From: an uncultured Bacilli bacterium
GTDB lineage: Bacteria > Bacillota_I > Bacilli_A > RF39 > UBA660
DNA: 64,000 bases
NCBI GenBank assembly: GCA_934168275.1
Contig: CAKPNA010000001.1
Coordinates: 62,001-126,000, forward strand
Reading direction: 5' to 3'
Each line of letters starts with the position of its first letter. Positions within the stretch are counted from its first letter, which is position 1. Shown piece by piece: positions 44,605-54,046 of the stretch. The notes under the pieces were generated by a model, which saw only the letters and a list, made by a program, of their open reading frames with translations, searched no databases and was not told the DNA's origin. The position numbers were made by a program, and so were the translations under genes.

Positions 44605-46281
44605 TTAATTAAAATAATTTAATATATCTTTAACTAATATTTCTTTAATTTCTTTAGTTTTTCTATTCTTAACTTCTACTATTCCCTCGTTTACTTTCTT
44701 ACCAACTACTATACGATAAGGAATACCAATTAAGTCCATATCTTTAAACTTAATACCTGCTCTCTCATCTCGATCATCTAATAAGCAAGAAACATTATTC
44801 TTATTAAAATAATCATATAAACTATTAGCAACATTTACTTGTTCTTCATCTTTATTATTTATAATAACAATACTAACTTTATAAGGAGCTATATTAATTG
44901 GCCATATAATACCATCTTCATCATTATTTTGTTCTACTATCGCTGACATACATCTCGCTACTCCAATACCATAAGAGCCCATAACAACAGGTTTTAAAGT
45001 ATTATCTTTATCAACATATCTAAGATTTAATGCTTCCGAATACTTTGTTCCTAACTTAAATGTATTACCTACTTCAATACCTTTCTTAAAGTATAAAGTA
45101 CCACCACATTTAGGACAATGATCTCCTTCCATAACATTAACTATATCACTAGCCATATCATACTTAAAATCAGATAAATTAACATTAATATAATGATAAC
45201 CATTACTATTTGCACCCACTACAAAGTTAGTCATCTTAAGTACTTCATTATCTACTATAACCTTACAATTAATACCAATAGGTCCTAAAGAACCAAACTT
45301 AGCGTCTACTATCTTTGCGACTTCTTCTTCAGTAGCAAACTCTACATCCATACCATGAAGTAATTTACCAACCTTAACTAAATTTAATTCTCTCTTACCA
45401 CTAATAACACAGGCTACTAATTCTCCATCAACATTAACTATCATTGTCTTAGCCACCTTATCAAGTGATATATTTAAGTAATTAGCTACATCTATTACAC
45501 TTTCATATCCTGGTGTACTAACTTTCTCCATAGCCTTCTTTTCTTCTTTAACTGTATCATGTCCTACTACTTCTGATACTTCAATATTAGAAGCATAATC
45601 ACACTTATCACAAAGAACTACCACATCTTCACCAATATCTGTAATAGCTTGAAATTCTTCAGATAATAATCCTCCCATAACACCAGTATCCGCTCTAACA
45701 ATACGGTAATCCATTCCCATCTCATCAAATATCTTCTTATAAGCATCAAACATCTTCTGATAAGACTTATCCAAGCCATCTAAATCAGTATCAAATGAAT
45801 AAGCATCTTTCATACAGAACTCTCTTGTTCTAATTAAACCATATCTAGGCCTTGCTTCATCTCTAAACTTATTTTGAAATTGATATAAATTAAATGGCAT
45901 ATCTTTATATGACTTAATCTTATTACTAGCCGCATTTAAGAATAACTCTTCATGAGTAGGTCCTAAAACATAATTCTTATTAGCCCTATCAACTAAAGAA
46001 AACATACTACTACCAAATGCTTTTCTTCTTCCTGAACTAACATAAACTTCTTCAGGAATCAAACTAGGCATAACTAATTCTTGAGCCCCTGCTTCATCCA
46101 TATATTTCTTAACAATATTTCTAATATTACTAAATACCAAATATCCCATTGGCATAAACATATATACTCCTGCACTACTCTTCTTAATCATACCACTTCT
46201 AACAAGTAAATTACCACTTACTGTTTCTTCATCTTTAACATCTTCTCTAATTGTATAAAAAAATGCATTACTTAATCTCAT
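44605..46281 (-). CDS. proS: prolyl-tRNA synthetase
   Basis: 558 residues, bacterial type. Class II motifs: motif 1 in GYLVFSNIRNIVKKYMDE, motif 2 FRDEARPRYGLIRTREFCMKDAYSF, motif 3 GIGVARCMSAIVEQ. The editing (INS) domain lies between motifs 2 and 3 (about 220-390, with CVISGKRELN). The anticodon-binding domain is at the C-terminus (KVSIVIINNKDEEQVNVA, LLDDRDERAGIKFKDMDLIG). It overlaps the preceding transglutaminase-like gene by ATGA. A tRNA-Pro gene is 750 bases away. Confidence 0.97.
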   Translation of the reverse strand: MRLSNAFFYTIREDVKDEETVSGNLLVRSGMIKKSSAGVYMFMPMGYLVFSNIRNIVKKYMDEAGAQELVMPSLIPEEVYVSSGRRKAFGSSMFSLVDRANKNYVLGPTHEELFLNAASNKIKSYKDMPFNLYQFQNKFRDEARPRYGLIRTREFCMKDAYSFDTDLDGLDKSYQKMFDAYKKIFDEMGMDYRIVRADTGVMGGLLSEEFQAITDIGEDVVVLCDKCDYASNIEVSEVVGHDTVKEEKKAMEKVSTPGYESVIDVANYLNISLDKVAKTMIVNVDGELVACVISGKRELNLVKVGKLLHGMDVEFATEEEVAKIVDAKFGSLGPIGINCKVIVDNEVLKMTNFVVGANSNGYHYINVNLSDFKYDMASDIVNVMEGDHCPKCGGTLYFKKGIEVGNTFKLGTKYSEALNLRYVDKDNTLKPVVMGSYGIGVARCMSAIVEQNNDEDGIIWPINIAPYKVSIVIINNKDEEQVNVANSLYDYFNKNNVSCLLDDRDERAGIKFKDMDLIGIPYRIVVGKKVNEGIVEVKNRKTKEIKEILVKDILNYFN

Positions 46282-46829
46282 ACTATCCTCTTCCTTACTT
46301 TAACATTATTTTTATCTAATTCATTCATATAATGATTAAACTCTCTAAATGACATACCATACGGAACATCAAAGAACTCTGTAATAGTACTCCAACGTCC
46401 ATCACTAACCATAATAAAAAACTTACTAATACTATTAATAGCTTCTTCATAACTATTAAATTCATATATCCCTGACATACAGCAATTCTCTAGATGATAA
46501 ACTTTACCATTTAAAGAGTAAAGTATAAAACAATGCATATAAACATTAAATCTGGTTATATTACTATCAGCTTCATACTCCCTTATACAAAACATTCTAC
46601 TAGGTATATCAAGTCTATCTAACAAATACTTTATTAAATATGTTTGTTCAATACAACTACCCATCTTATGTTCTAAAACTTCTTCCAAACTAGAAGTACG
46701 ATAACATGCCCTAAAACCAACCATATTACCAACATGTTCTTTACCCATATAATCAAGCCAACCATACTTAATATTAGATTTCATAAATTCTAAAACATCT
46801 TTAGGGGTCTTAATTGTTGAAAAATCCAT
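46278..46829 (-). CDS. transglutaminase-like cysteine protein
   Basis: 183 residues. The order Cys-His-Asn/Asp of the transglutaminase-like fold can be followed: EVLEHKMGSCIEQTYLIKYLL (Cys ~58), VYMHCFILYSLNGKVYHLEN (His ~100, and Asn/Glu ~115), plus SRMFCIREYE between. There is no signal peptide. It could be a peptidase or a peptide-modifying enzyme. The gene is coupled to proS by a 4-base overlap, so their expression is linked. Substrate unknown. Confidence 0.7.
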   Translation of the reverse strand: MDFSTIKTPKDVLEFMKSNIKYGWLDYMGKEHVGNMVGFRACYRTSSLEEVLEHKMGSCIEQTYLIKYLLDRLDIPSRMFCIREYEADSNITRFNVYMHCFILYSLNGKVYHLENCCMSGIYEFNSYEEAINSISKFFIMVSDGRWSTITEFFDVPYGMSFREFNHYMNELDKNNVKVRKRIV

Positions 46830-46910
46830 ACAAAACCACCCTCATGCTACTAATTATAACATACTTTAAAAATATTTTACACAAATTATTAAAATTTTAA
46901 TTAATTTTTA

Positions 46911-46939
46911 TTGACAACAAAAAAATAACTTGCTATAAT
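46911..46939 (+). promoter_or_regulatory. promoter of the tRNA-Ala/tRNA-Pro unit
   Basis: TTGACA (46911-46916) and TATAAT (46934-46939), 17-base spacer, 13 bases before the first tRNA. Confidence 0.9.
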
Positions 46940-46952
46940 TAATACTGTCCTT

Positions 46953-47029
46953 GGGGAATTAGCTCAGTTGGCTAGAGCATCTGCCTTGCACGCAGAGGGT
47001 CAAGGGTTCGAGTCCCTCATTCTCCACCA
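46953..47029 (+). tRNA. tRNA-Ala (anticodon TGC)
   Basis: Cloverleaf with acceptor GGGGAAT / ATTCTCC (one G-U pair), D arm AGCTCAGTTGGCTAGAGC, anticodon TGC at 46987-46989 in loop CTTGCAC, T arm GGGTTCGAGTCCC, discriminator A and an encoded CCA. Confidence 0.97.
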
Positions 47030-47031
47030 TT

Positions 47032-47108
47032 CGGAAAGTGGCTCAACTTGGTAGAGCACTTGGTTTGGGACCAAGGGGTTGCAGGTTCAAATCCTGTCTT
47101 TCCGACCA
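47032..47108 (+). tRNA. tRNA-Pro (anticodon TGG)
   Basis: Acceptor CGGAAAG / CTTTCCG, anticodon TGG at 47066-47068 in loop TTTGGGA, T arm with GGTTCAAATCC, discriminator A and encoded CCA. It lies two bases after tRNA-Ala in the same transcript. Confidence 0.97.
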
Positions 47109-47117
47109 TTTAGATTA

Positions 47118-47145
47118 CAAAGCCTTGCTAAACAAGACTTTTTTT
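47118..47145 (+). terminator. terminator behind the tRNA pair
   Basis: AAG-c-CTTG / CAAG-a-CTT stem with a 5-base loop and a run of seven T. Confidence 0.7.
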
Positions 47146-47154
47146 CATACCTAA

Positions 47155-47183
47155 AAAGATATTACTATTACCGTAATATCTTT
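47155..47183. terminator. terminator of the dcw-zincin operon
   Basis: AAAGATATTAC / GTAATATCTTT, 11-bp perfect stem and 7-base loop, touching the stop codon of the last metalloprotease-like gene. On the minus strand it is followed by a T-rich run. Confidence 0.75.
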
Positions 47184-48312
47184 ATTTTTTTATATATAAA
47201 TAAATTATTGTTCCTATACTAATTATTAAACCAAGTAAATATATTGATAAGTATCCTCTACTTTTACTATTAACTAACTCTCTATTACTTTCAAAAGAAT
47301 TAAGTCTTCTTTTTATATAATTATATTTTACAAAATAAGTCTTTAAATAGGACCATAAACTAATCATTGTATGTACTTTACTTTTTGACTCATTAAGGCT
47401 TACCATTTGTCTTCTACATAATTCACTAGTACAATCTATAGCCTCATTAACAATACTAATTTCATCAGGAGTTAAATTATTCATATGCCCTAAATCTTTA
47501 AGAAATGTCAAGCTAGAAAATATTGCATACACTATTCTTTTATCTAAATCTTGATACCTTTCATCATTCATAACCTCACTAGGCTTTTTAAAACTACCAT
47601 CCCCATTTAGAAATATGCCAAGTACCGGTGAGGTATCTTTTATAAAATCGTGTTTAACTATCTCATTATCTCCAAATGCACTAGCAACTTTGATTATAGG
47701 CAATACTCTATCTATCGTATAAGAAGCATTATACATCTTATAATCTTCTTCATATTGTTGTTCTACTCTATCAATCTTATCTTTAAACTTCTCATACACT
47801 TCCAAATTATATTTTTTTAAATATTCACTGGCCATTCTAATTCCATATAAATTTGCACCTATTTCAAAAGAATAACTATCATGGTGTCTTCTATAATCTC
47901 TATTACCACCTACTTTTCTATAAAACTGTTCAATATCTCTTAAAAAACTCTCATAACTATATCTATCAAATGTCTTTTGCACACTATGTCTTGCCTCATG
48001 ATAACAAACATTAGCTAGCATAAAAATGCTACTTATACGTTTAGCCACAAAACTTCTTAATAGTTTATCAACAAAAACAACCATCGTTCCTTTAAAATTA
48101 TTATAACCTCCACAAGGCAAATAACTATATTGATAAAAATCTTTCATTCTTTTGTCAATAGTATAACTACGATTAGTAAAGAAATCAGGATTAACTATAT
48201 CAGCAAAAGCCACTGGTCTAACATTTATATCAATGCCATACTTCTTAGATTCACTTTCAGTTATCTCCCTAGCTATTTTCTTCATTTCCTCAACGCTTAT
48301 TTTTTCTTCCAT
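47182..48312 (-). CDS. putative zinc metalloprotease, tandem copy 3, with C-terminal membrane helix
   Basis: 376 residues from the ATG at 48312 (GAGG upstream; earlier in-frame starts lie within the upstream gap). The motif HEARH (H105, E106, H109) in ANVCYHEARHSVQKTFDRYS, and a downstream glutamate (E150) in SFEIGANLYGIRMA, give the HExxH...E pattern of gluzincins. Other shared blocks are ESESKKYGIDI at the N-terminus, FKGTMVVFVDKL before the motif, and LGIFLNGDGSFKKPSEVMND later. This copy ends with a membrane helix (YLSIYLLGLIISIGTIIYLY), which the other two lack. No signal peptide. Substrate unknown. Confidence 0.65.
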   Translation of the reverse strand: MEEKISVEEMKKIAREITESESKKYGIDINVRPVAFADIVNPDFFTNRSYTIDKRMKDFYQYSYLPCGGYNNFKGTMVVFVDKLLRSFVAKRISSIFMLANVCYHEARHSVQKTFDRYSYESFLRDIEQFYRKVGGNRDYRRHHDSYSFEIGANLYGIRMASEYLKKYNLEVYEKFKDKIDRVEQQYEEDYKMYNASYTIDRVLPIIKVASAFGDNEIVKHDFIKDTSPVLGIFLNGDGSFKKPSEVMNDERYQDLDKRIVYAIFSSLTFLKDLGHMNNLTPDEISIVNEAIDCTSELCRRQMVSLNESKSKVHTMISLWSYLKTYFVKYNYIKRRLNSFESNRELVNSKSRGYLSIYLLGLIISIGTIIYLYIKK

Positions 48313-48322
48313 AAATACCTCA

Positions 48323-49519
48323 CTATCGACTCTTTCTCTCAATTAAATTATTATTTTTTTCAAATGAATTAAGATATCTTTTAACATACTTGTGCTTGCC
48401 TGCATATAATCTTAAATATGTTGTCTTCATTATTTGACGTTTAAAATATCCTTCAGTAGCCTTCCTATATTCAACTACCTCATCATAAAATTTCATTTGC
48501 ATCATACATAAATCATTAGTATAATCCATAGCATCCATAACAATACTAATTTCTTCAAAAGATAGATCATTCATATACTTTAATTCTTTTAAGAATGATA
48601 AACTAGAAAACATCGCATACACTATTCTTTTATCTAATTCTTGATACTTCTCATTACTCATAACTTCACTAGGTCTTTTAAAACTACCATCACCATTAAG
48701 AAAGATACCAAGTACCGGAGATATACTCTTTATATTTTCATCATTCTTACTAAATACACTAGATATCCTTATCCAAGGTAGAACTCTATCAATAGTATAA
48801 GATGGATTATATAGTAAATAATCATCCATATATCTTTTTTCTATTAACTCTATTATTCCCTTATCTTTTTCGTAGATTAGTGGATAATTATTCATCAAGT
48901 ATTCTTTAGCCATTCTAGTACCATATAAATTAGCCCCTATTTCAAAAGAATAACTATCATGATTATATTTGTAATCTCTTCCCAAATCACACTTTATAAA
49001 AAAATCCTCAACATCACGTAAAAATCTTTCATAACTATATTTATTAAAAGTTAATTGCACACTATGACGTATTTCATGATAACTAGTTTTTAATACCTGA
49101 AATAATCCCCTTACCATTGCACCATCATATTTATTAAAATACCCATTACCACGTTCAGCTACTTTTCTTAAGTATTCTGTATTTCTACCTAAAGCAATAT
49201 TATACTGTTGAACTATATCATAACTTACTTCTTTAGCGTATAATTTCACTAAATAATTTATACTTTCATTAGCAAGTTTATCTACAAAAACAACAGCATT
49301 TCCTTTTAAATCATTATATCCATTATAATTAAGATACTCCACATAATCACTAATTCTTCTTACAACAGTATATTTAGTACCCTTAATAAAACTAGGATTA
49401 ACAACATCAACAAATGATAACGGACATAATTTAATATCAATACCATACTTCTTAGATTCACTATTCGTTATATCTTTAATAATTTTCTTAATCTCTTTAG
49501 CACTTACTCTCTCTTCCAT
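48323..49519 (-). CDS. putative zinc metalloprotease, tandem copy 2
   Basis: 398 residues and the longest copy. HEIRH (H148, E149, H152) in LKTSYHEIRHSVQLTFNKYS, distal glutamate E193 in SFEIGANLYGTRMA. An extra ~40-residue segment (AKEVSYDIVQQYNIALGRNT and following) is inserted before the motif compared with the other two copies. The C-terminus ends without the membrane helix. Start MEERVSAKEIKK, with GAGAGG. It lies 14 bases after copy 1 and ten bases before copy 3. Confidence 0.65.
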   Translation of the reverse strand: MEERVSAKEIKKIIKDITNSESKKYGIDIKLCPLSFVDVVNPSFIKGTKYTVVRRISDYVEYLNYNGYNDLKGNAVVFVDKLANESINYLVKLYAKEVSYDIVQQYNIALGRNTEYLRKVAERGNGYFNKYDGAMVRGLFQVLKTSYHEIRHSVQLTFNKYSYERFLRDVEDFFIKCDLGRDYKYNHDSYSFEIGANLYGTRMAKEYLMNNYPLIYEKDKGIIELIEKRYMDDYLLYNPSYTIDRVLPWIRISSVFSKNDENIKSISPVLGIFLNGDGSFKRPSEVMSNEKYQELDKRIVYAMFSSLSFLKELKYMNDLSFEEISIVMDAMDYTNDLCMMQMKFYDEVVEYRKATEGYFKRQIMKTTYLRLYAGKHKYVKRYLNSFEKNNNLIERKSR

Positions 49520-49533
49520 AAATACCTCTCATA

Positions 49534-50598
49534 TTATCTACTTTTTTTTGTTAACTCTAAAGATCTAAGATATTCTATTGCATGTTCATAACGAGAAAGA
49601 TATATTGTTAAATAAAATATCTTTTTCTCTATTCTATCTTTCTGCTGTATAACACACTCATCAGCCATTATTAACAATCTTTCATAATAACTTAATTGCA
49701 TCCAACATAATTTTATTGAATATTCAATTGCTTCATTAACAACATAAATTTCTTCTTGTGATAAATCTCTAAAACTTTCTAAATCATCTAAGAAAGATAA
49801 ACTTGAAAACATAATATACCATATTCTTTTATCTAATTCTTGATATTTATCGTTGTTTATAACTTCATTAGGTCTTTTAAAACTGCCACTATCTTTAAGA
49901 AAAATACTTAATACTGGTGATATATCATTTATAAAATTTTTTTTATTACTTTCATCTTCACAAATTTGCGTTGAATTCTTTATTAATGGTATAACTTTAT
50001 CAATAAAATAAAAAGCATCATACAATTTATAATCAATTAAAAAGTGTTCTTCTCTTTCATTAATTTTTTCTTTTTCTTTCTCATATATTAAAGGATAATT
50101 ACTTTTTAAATACTCTCTTGCCATTTTAGTACTATATAAATTAGCACCTATTTCAAAAGAATATTCATCATGATTTTGCTTATAATGTCTACATGCATTC
50201 CTTTTCATGAAAAATCTTTCAATATCTAATAAAAATCTTGCATAACTATATCTATCAAACTGTTGTTGAGCACTATGTCTCGCTTCATGATAACACGCAT
50301 TAGCCAATAAATATAAACTATCTATTTTTTTTAAAGAAATACTCTCTAATTTATTTAAAAATATAACTGTCGTTCCTTTCAAGTCATTATATCCACCACA
50401 ATTAAAATCTATATAATTTAAAAAATCATGCTTTCTTTTTTCTATAGTATAATTACCCGATTTAAATAATTTAGGATTAATTATATCTATAAAAGTTATT
50501 GGTCTAATACCTATATTAATTCCATACTTCTTCGACTCACTTTCCATGATTTCCTTAGCTATTCTTTTCATCTCTCTAATATTTACTTTTTTCACCAT
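49534..50598 (-). CDS. putative zinc metalloprotease, tandem copy 1
   Basis: 354 residues from the ATG at 50598 (GAGGGA upstream). HEARH (H104, E105, H108) in ANACYHEARHSAQQQFDRYS, distal glutamate E149 in SFEIGANLYSTKMA. Shared blocks include ESESKKYGINI, LKGTTVIFLNKL and LSIFLKDSGSFKRPNEVIN. It begins 40 bases behind the class B PBP stop and is therefore probably transcribed with the dcw genes. I do not recognise a named family. Confidence 0.65.
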   Translation of the reverse strand: MVKKVNIREMKRIAKEIMESESKKYGINIGIRPITFIDIINPKLFKSGNYTIEKRKHDFLNYIDFNCGGYNDLKGTTVIFLNKLESISLKKIDSLYLLANACYHEARHSAQQQFDRYSYARFLLDIERFFMKRNACRHYKQNHDEYSFEIGANLYSTKMAREYLKSNYPLIYEKEKEKINEREEHFLIDYKLYDAFYFIDKVIPLIKNSTQICEDESNKKNFINDISPVLSIFLKDSGSFKRPNEVINNDKYQELDKRIWYIMFSSLSFLDDLESFRDLSQEEIYVVNEAIEYSIKLCWMQLSYYERLLIMADECVIQQKDRIEKKIFYLTIYLSRYEHAIEYLRSLELTKKSR

Positions 50599-50638
50599 AA
50601 ATCCCTCACATATCACTAAAAGAATAATTACTAAACAT

Positions 50639-52786
50639 TTAATAATTATTCCTAAACTTAATTATTACTTTATCTTCAACTACACTACCCGGTAAAATAT
50701 TTTGTTCATATACATATCCAATACCTTCTGTTTCATAGTCAATCCCTAGCATCTTTAATATATTAGTAGCGTCTTTATAAGACATCCCACTAACATCAAT
50801 CATTTCTTTATTATAATTATTAGTAAGTAAATATACTTTATCATTTAATAATATTGTATTACTACTAGGATACTGATTAACTACTTTATCCCCATTACCA
50901 ATAACTACTGTACTAACACCTTTACTATTTAATTTACTTACTACATCGTTAACATTCTTATTAATATAACTGGATAAGTAAACATTCTCTTTTACTTCTT
51001 CACCGGTATTAATATTTAAATATTTATTAATATTAGTAAGCACTTCTTTAACAGCTGGTGCCACATAATTAACTGAATCTTTTGGTTTTTGTAAAGCCAT
51101 ATATATAATTATTTCCGGGTCATCTTTTGGATACATTCCTGCAAAAGAATATGTATAATCATTAGCTCCACTATAATACTTTCCTGACTTATTGTCAAAT
51201 ATTTGTGCTGTACCGGTCTTACCAATAACATCAAAACCATCGATATAGTAAGCATAACCTGTTGCTACACTAGGGTCGCCATTAACAACACTCTCCATCA
51301 AGTCTTTAATCTTATTAATGGTGCTTTCACTAGCTATCTTCCCAACTTCGGTCTTACCAGATTCTTTCTTAACTACCCCTGTGTTACTATCTACTATTTT
51401 AGACACAATATATGGCTTTAAAATCGTGCCATTATTGGCAATACTACTTAGTGCTTGTAGCATTTGTATTGGAGTTATAGTAATACCTTGTCCATATCCT
51501 GCCGCTGCCGCCTCAATATCATATTTAAAAGAAACATCTCCCTTAAGTTCTCTTGATAAACTAATACCTGTCTTCTTCCCAAAACCATATTTATCATAAC
51601 AACTAGCTAACTCTTTCTTCGTCATAACACCATCTAGTAGATTAGCTACCGCTATATTAGAAGATAGTGCAAACCCTCTATCATAAGTAATTTCTCCCCA
51701 ACCGGTCTTCTTCCAGTCAAATATTGTTGTTGTATCATTAGGATCAAGTACGGAAGTATAAGTCTTTGAACCTGACATATAAGTATCACTACCATTATAT
51801 TTACCACTATCAATAGCACACATAAAACTAAATATCTTCATCGTTGAACCCGGTTCATATACATAGTTAACAAACGGATCTAAATAAGAAGACATATTTC
51901 TAATATTTGGATCAAATGATGGTGTTGAAGAATAACCTAATATAGCCCCTGTTTTAGCATCCATAACACCCATAACTACCCATGAAGCTTCTGACTGCGC
52001 ACTAGTGTCTTTAACTGCATTTTCAATAAATAGTTGAATATTATTATCGATAGTTAAATATATATCATCCCCATTAACCGCATTCTTAACATACTCTCGT
52101 CCATTAGCTATCTTATAACCATATCTATCTCTCTCATAAGTTATATATCCATTAGTACCTGTTAAATTATCATTAAAGTATTCTTCAATACCAAGTTCTC
52201 CAACCTTAACCTCATTCCCATCAACATCTTTATTCTTTGTATATCCTAGTAAATAAGAAGCAAAATCCCCATTAGGATAATATCTCTTTGTACTCTTAAT
52301 AAAATCTATCCCCGGTAAATTAAGGGATGCAATCTTCTCCATCTCTAACTGACTTAAGTTTCTTCCACCACTACCAAGTTCAACCTGATAAGCATCTTTA
52401 CTAAGTAATTCTATTAACTTCTCTTTACTAGTATTTAAATAAGGCTCTAGTACAGACGCCGTTTCTTCTATATTCTTAACATGCCTTAAAGTATCACTAC
52501 CCTCACTACGTTTTTCATCTAAGTATGCAATAACAGTATAGCTAGACACATCTTCTGCTAATGCATTACCATTACTATCATATATTGTCCCTCTTTCAGG
52601 TAGTATTGTATCTTCTTTAATATTTCTATTCTCAATAAACTGACTAATAGTTATATTACCAACCTTATAATTACAAGTACATAGATATACTAATCTTCCC
52701 CCTAAAACCAAAAATAAAAGAAAGATAAAAACATAAATATACTTATTAAGCTTAATCTTATTGTTATTTATCTTTCTATCTCTCAT
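50639..52786 (-). CDS. class B PBP with PASTA domains (division or sporulation type)
   Basis: 715 residues. An N-terminal membrane helix (YIYVFIFLLFLVLGGRLVYL), a dimer domain (ILPERGTIYDSNGNALAEDV), then the transpeptidase with EPGSTMKIFS (SxxK), SSNIAV (SxN) and GKTGTAQIF (KTG). Two PASTA domains follow from ~600 (NKNVNDVVSKLNSKGVSTVV, and VSGMSYKDATNILKMLGIDY). This is the layout of PBP2x, PBP2b/FtsI or SpoVD. Its place behind ftsL in the dcw cluster points to septal peptidoglycan synthesis. Confidence 0.93.
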   Translation of the reverse strand: MRDRKINNNKIKLNKYIYVFIFLLFLVLGGRLVYLCTCNYKVGNITISQFIENRNIKEDTILPERGTIYDSNGNALAEDVSSYTVIAYLDEKRSEGSDTLRHVKNIEETASVLEPYLNTSKEKLIELLSKDAYQVELGSGGRNLSQLEMEKIASLNLPGIDFIKSTKRYYPNGDFASYLLGYTKNKDVDGNEVKVGELGIEEYFNDNLTGTNGYITYERDRYGYKIANGREYVKNAVNGDDIYLTIDNNIQLFIENAVKDTSAQSEASWVVMGVMDAKTGAILGYSSTPSFDPNIRNMSSYLDPFVNYVYEPGSTMKIFSFMCAIDSGKYNGSDTYMSGSKTYTSVLDPNDTTTIFDWKKTGWGEITYDRGFALSSNIAVANLLDGVMTKKELASCYDKYGFGKKTGISLSRELKGDVSFKYDIEAAAAGYGQGITITPIQMLQALSSIANNGTILKPYIVSKIVDSNTGVVKKESGKTEVGKIASESTINKIKDLMESVVNGDPSVATGYAYYIDGFDVIGKTGTAQIFDNKSGKYYSGANDYTYSFAGMYPKDDPEIIIYMALQKPKDSVNYVAPAVKEVLTNINKYLNINTGEEVKENVYLSSYINKNVNDVVSKLNSKGVSTVVIGNGDKVVNQYPSSNTILLNDKVYLLTNNYNKEMIDVSGMSYKDATNILKMLGIDYETEGIGYVYEQNILPGSVVEDKVIIKFRNNY

Positions 52787-52821
52787 ATTAAGTCATTCCC
52801 TTCACTAATTATAATAATAAA

Positions 52822-53115
52822 TTATTTTAACACCGTTTTAATATTTGCATTATTATAAGTTAAACCTTGCTCATTACTAATATGTTTTATCTTTTCTAAT
52901 GATACCATCTCATTAATCTTCATTACTAAACTTTTATTTTCATCACTCTTACTAGCTACTTGATTTTCTAACTTTTGTAATTCTACATTTATCTGTGATA
53001 AAGATGATTTACTTAATATTATCCCTATTACTAAAAATATAACCATAAAAGTAGATAACTTATATAGCATCTTTTCTCCTCTTGTTATACCCCTTTTTTT
53101 CTTTTTCTTATTCAT
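52822..53115 (-). CDS. ftsL: cell-division protein FtsL-like
   Basis: 97 residues: basic N-terminus (NKKKKKRGITRGEKML), one membrane helix (LSTFMVIFLVIGIILS) and a coiled coil (LSQINVELQKLENQVASKSD). Sequence conservation in FtsL is low; the identification rests on size, topology and position between rsmH and the PBP. It acts with DivIC/FtsB at the septum. Confidence 0.85.
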   Translation of the reverse strand: MNKKKKKRGITRGEKMLYKLSTFMVIFLVIGIILSKSSLSQINVELQKLENQVASKSDENKSLVMKINEMVSLEKIKHISNEQGLTYNNANIKTVLK

Positions 53116-53119
53116 AGTA

Positions 53120-54046
53120 TCATTCCTTTATTCTTTCTATTACTCTAAGTTTAGCACTTCTTGCCCGATTATTATTAGCAAGTTCTTCTTCACTAGGTGT
53201 TATGCCTTTTTCTATTACTTTATAAGATGGTAAATATTCATCCGGTATAAATGGTAAGCTCTTCAATTTGTCATCTACCTCACTATACTTTTTAAATATA
53301 TTCTTAACTATCTTATCTTCTAATGAATGAAAAGTAATAACTGATATTCTTCCACCCACATTAAGTAATTCCAATGAACTAACTAACGCTTTTTCTAAAA
53401 CTTCTAATTCTTTATTTACTTCTATTCTAATAGCTTGAAAAGTACGACGTGCCGGATGCGTATTTCTCATTGCTTTCATTGGCATCCCACTCTTAATAAT
53501 ATCTACTAACTCTAAAGTAGTTTCTATCTTTTTATTATTACGATATTCCACTATCTTCTTAGCAATACTATAAGCATACTTTTCTTCCCCATAATCTCTT
53601 ATTATTCTAGTTAAATCACTAAGTGAATATTCATTAACTACATTATAAGCAGATATTGGATTACTTCTATCCATTCTCATATCTAATTTAGCATCATTAT
53701 GAAAACTAAATCCACGATCTGCTTCATCTAATTGTACACTAGAAACTCCTAAGTCAAATAATATTCCATCTACTCTCTCTATACCACGTTTATGCAGTTC
53801 TTCTTTTATATTAGCAAAATTACTTTTAATAATACAATAGTTATTGCCTATTTGACTTAATTTTACATTACTATATTGAATAGCAGTATCATCTTGATCA
53901 ATACCATATAAAAATCCTGTATCTAATTTACTCAAAATAACACTACTATGTCCAGCATAACCCAAGGTAGCATCAACATATATTCCATCTTTTTTAACGT
54001 TTAAACAATTAATTGATTCATTAAGTAATACACTTACATGTTTCAT
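53120..54046 (-). CDS. rsmH: 16S rRNA (cytosine-1402-N4) methyltransferase RsmH
   Basis: 308 residues. It starts MKHVSVLLNESINCLNVKKD with GIYVDATLGYAGHSSVIL (SAM motif). FDLGVSSVQLDEADRGFSF, LDMRMDRSNP, THPARRTFQAIRIEVNKEL and ISVITFHSLEDKIVK are family signatures. It methylates the decoding centre of 16S rRNA. The ATG overlaps the mraZ stop (ATGA). Confidence 0.97.
   Translation of the reverse strand: MKHVSVLLNESINCLNVKKDGIYVDATLGYAGHSSVILSKLDTGFLYGIDQDDTAIQYSNVKLSQIGNNYCIIKSNFANIKEELHKRGIERVDGILFDLGVSSVQLDEADRGFSFHNDAKLDMRMDRSNPISAYNVVNEYSLSDLTRIIRDYGEEKYAYSIAKKIVEYRNNKKIETTLELVDIIKSGMPMKAMRNTHPARRTFQAIRIEVNKELEVLEKALVSSLELLNVGGRISVITFHSLEDKIVKNIFKKYSEVDDKLKSLPFIPDEYLPSYKVIEKGITPSEEELANNNRARSAKLRVIERIKE

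Noticed and set aside
47118..47183. CRISPR-like repeats in the hairpin-rich region behind the tRNAs
   Set aside because: The two inverted repeats differ from each other and act as terminators; no direct repeat array exists in the window.
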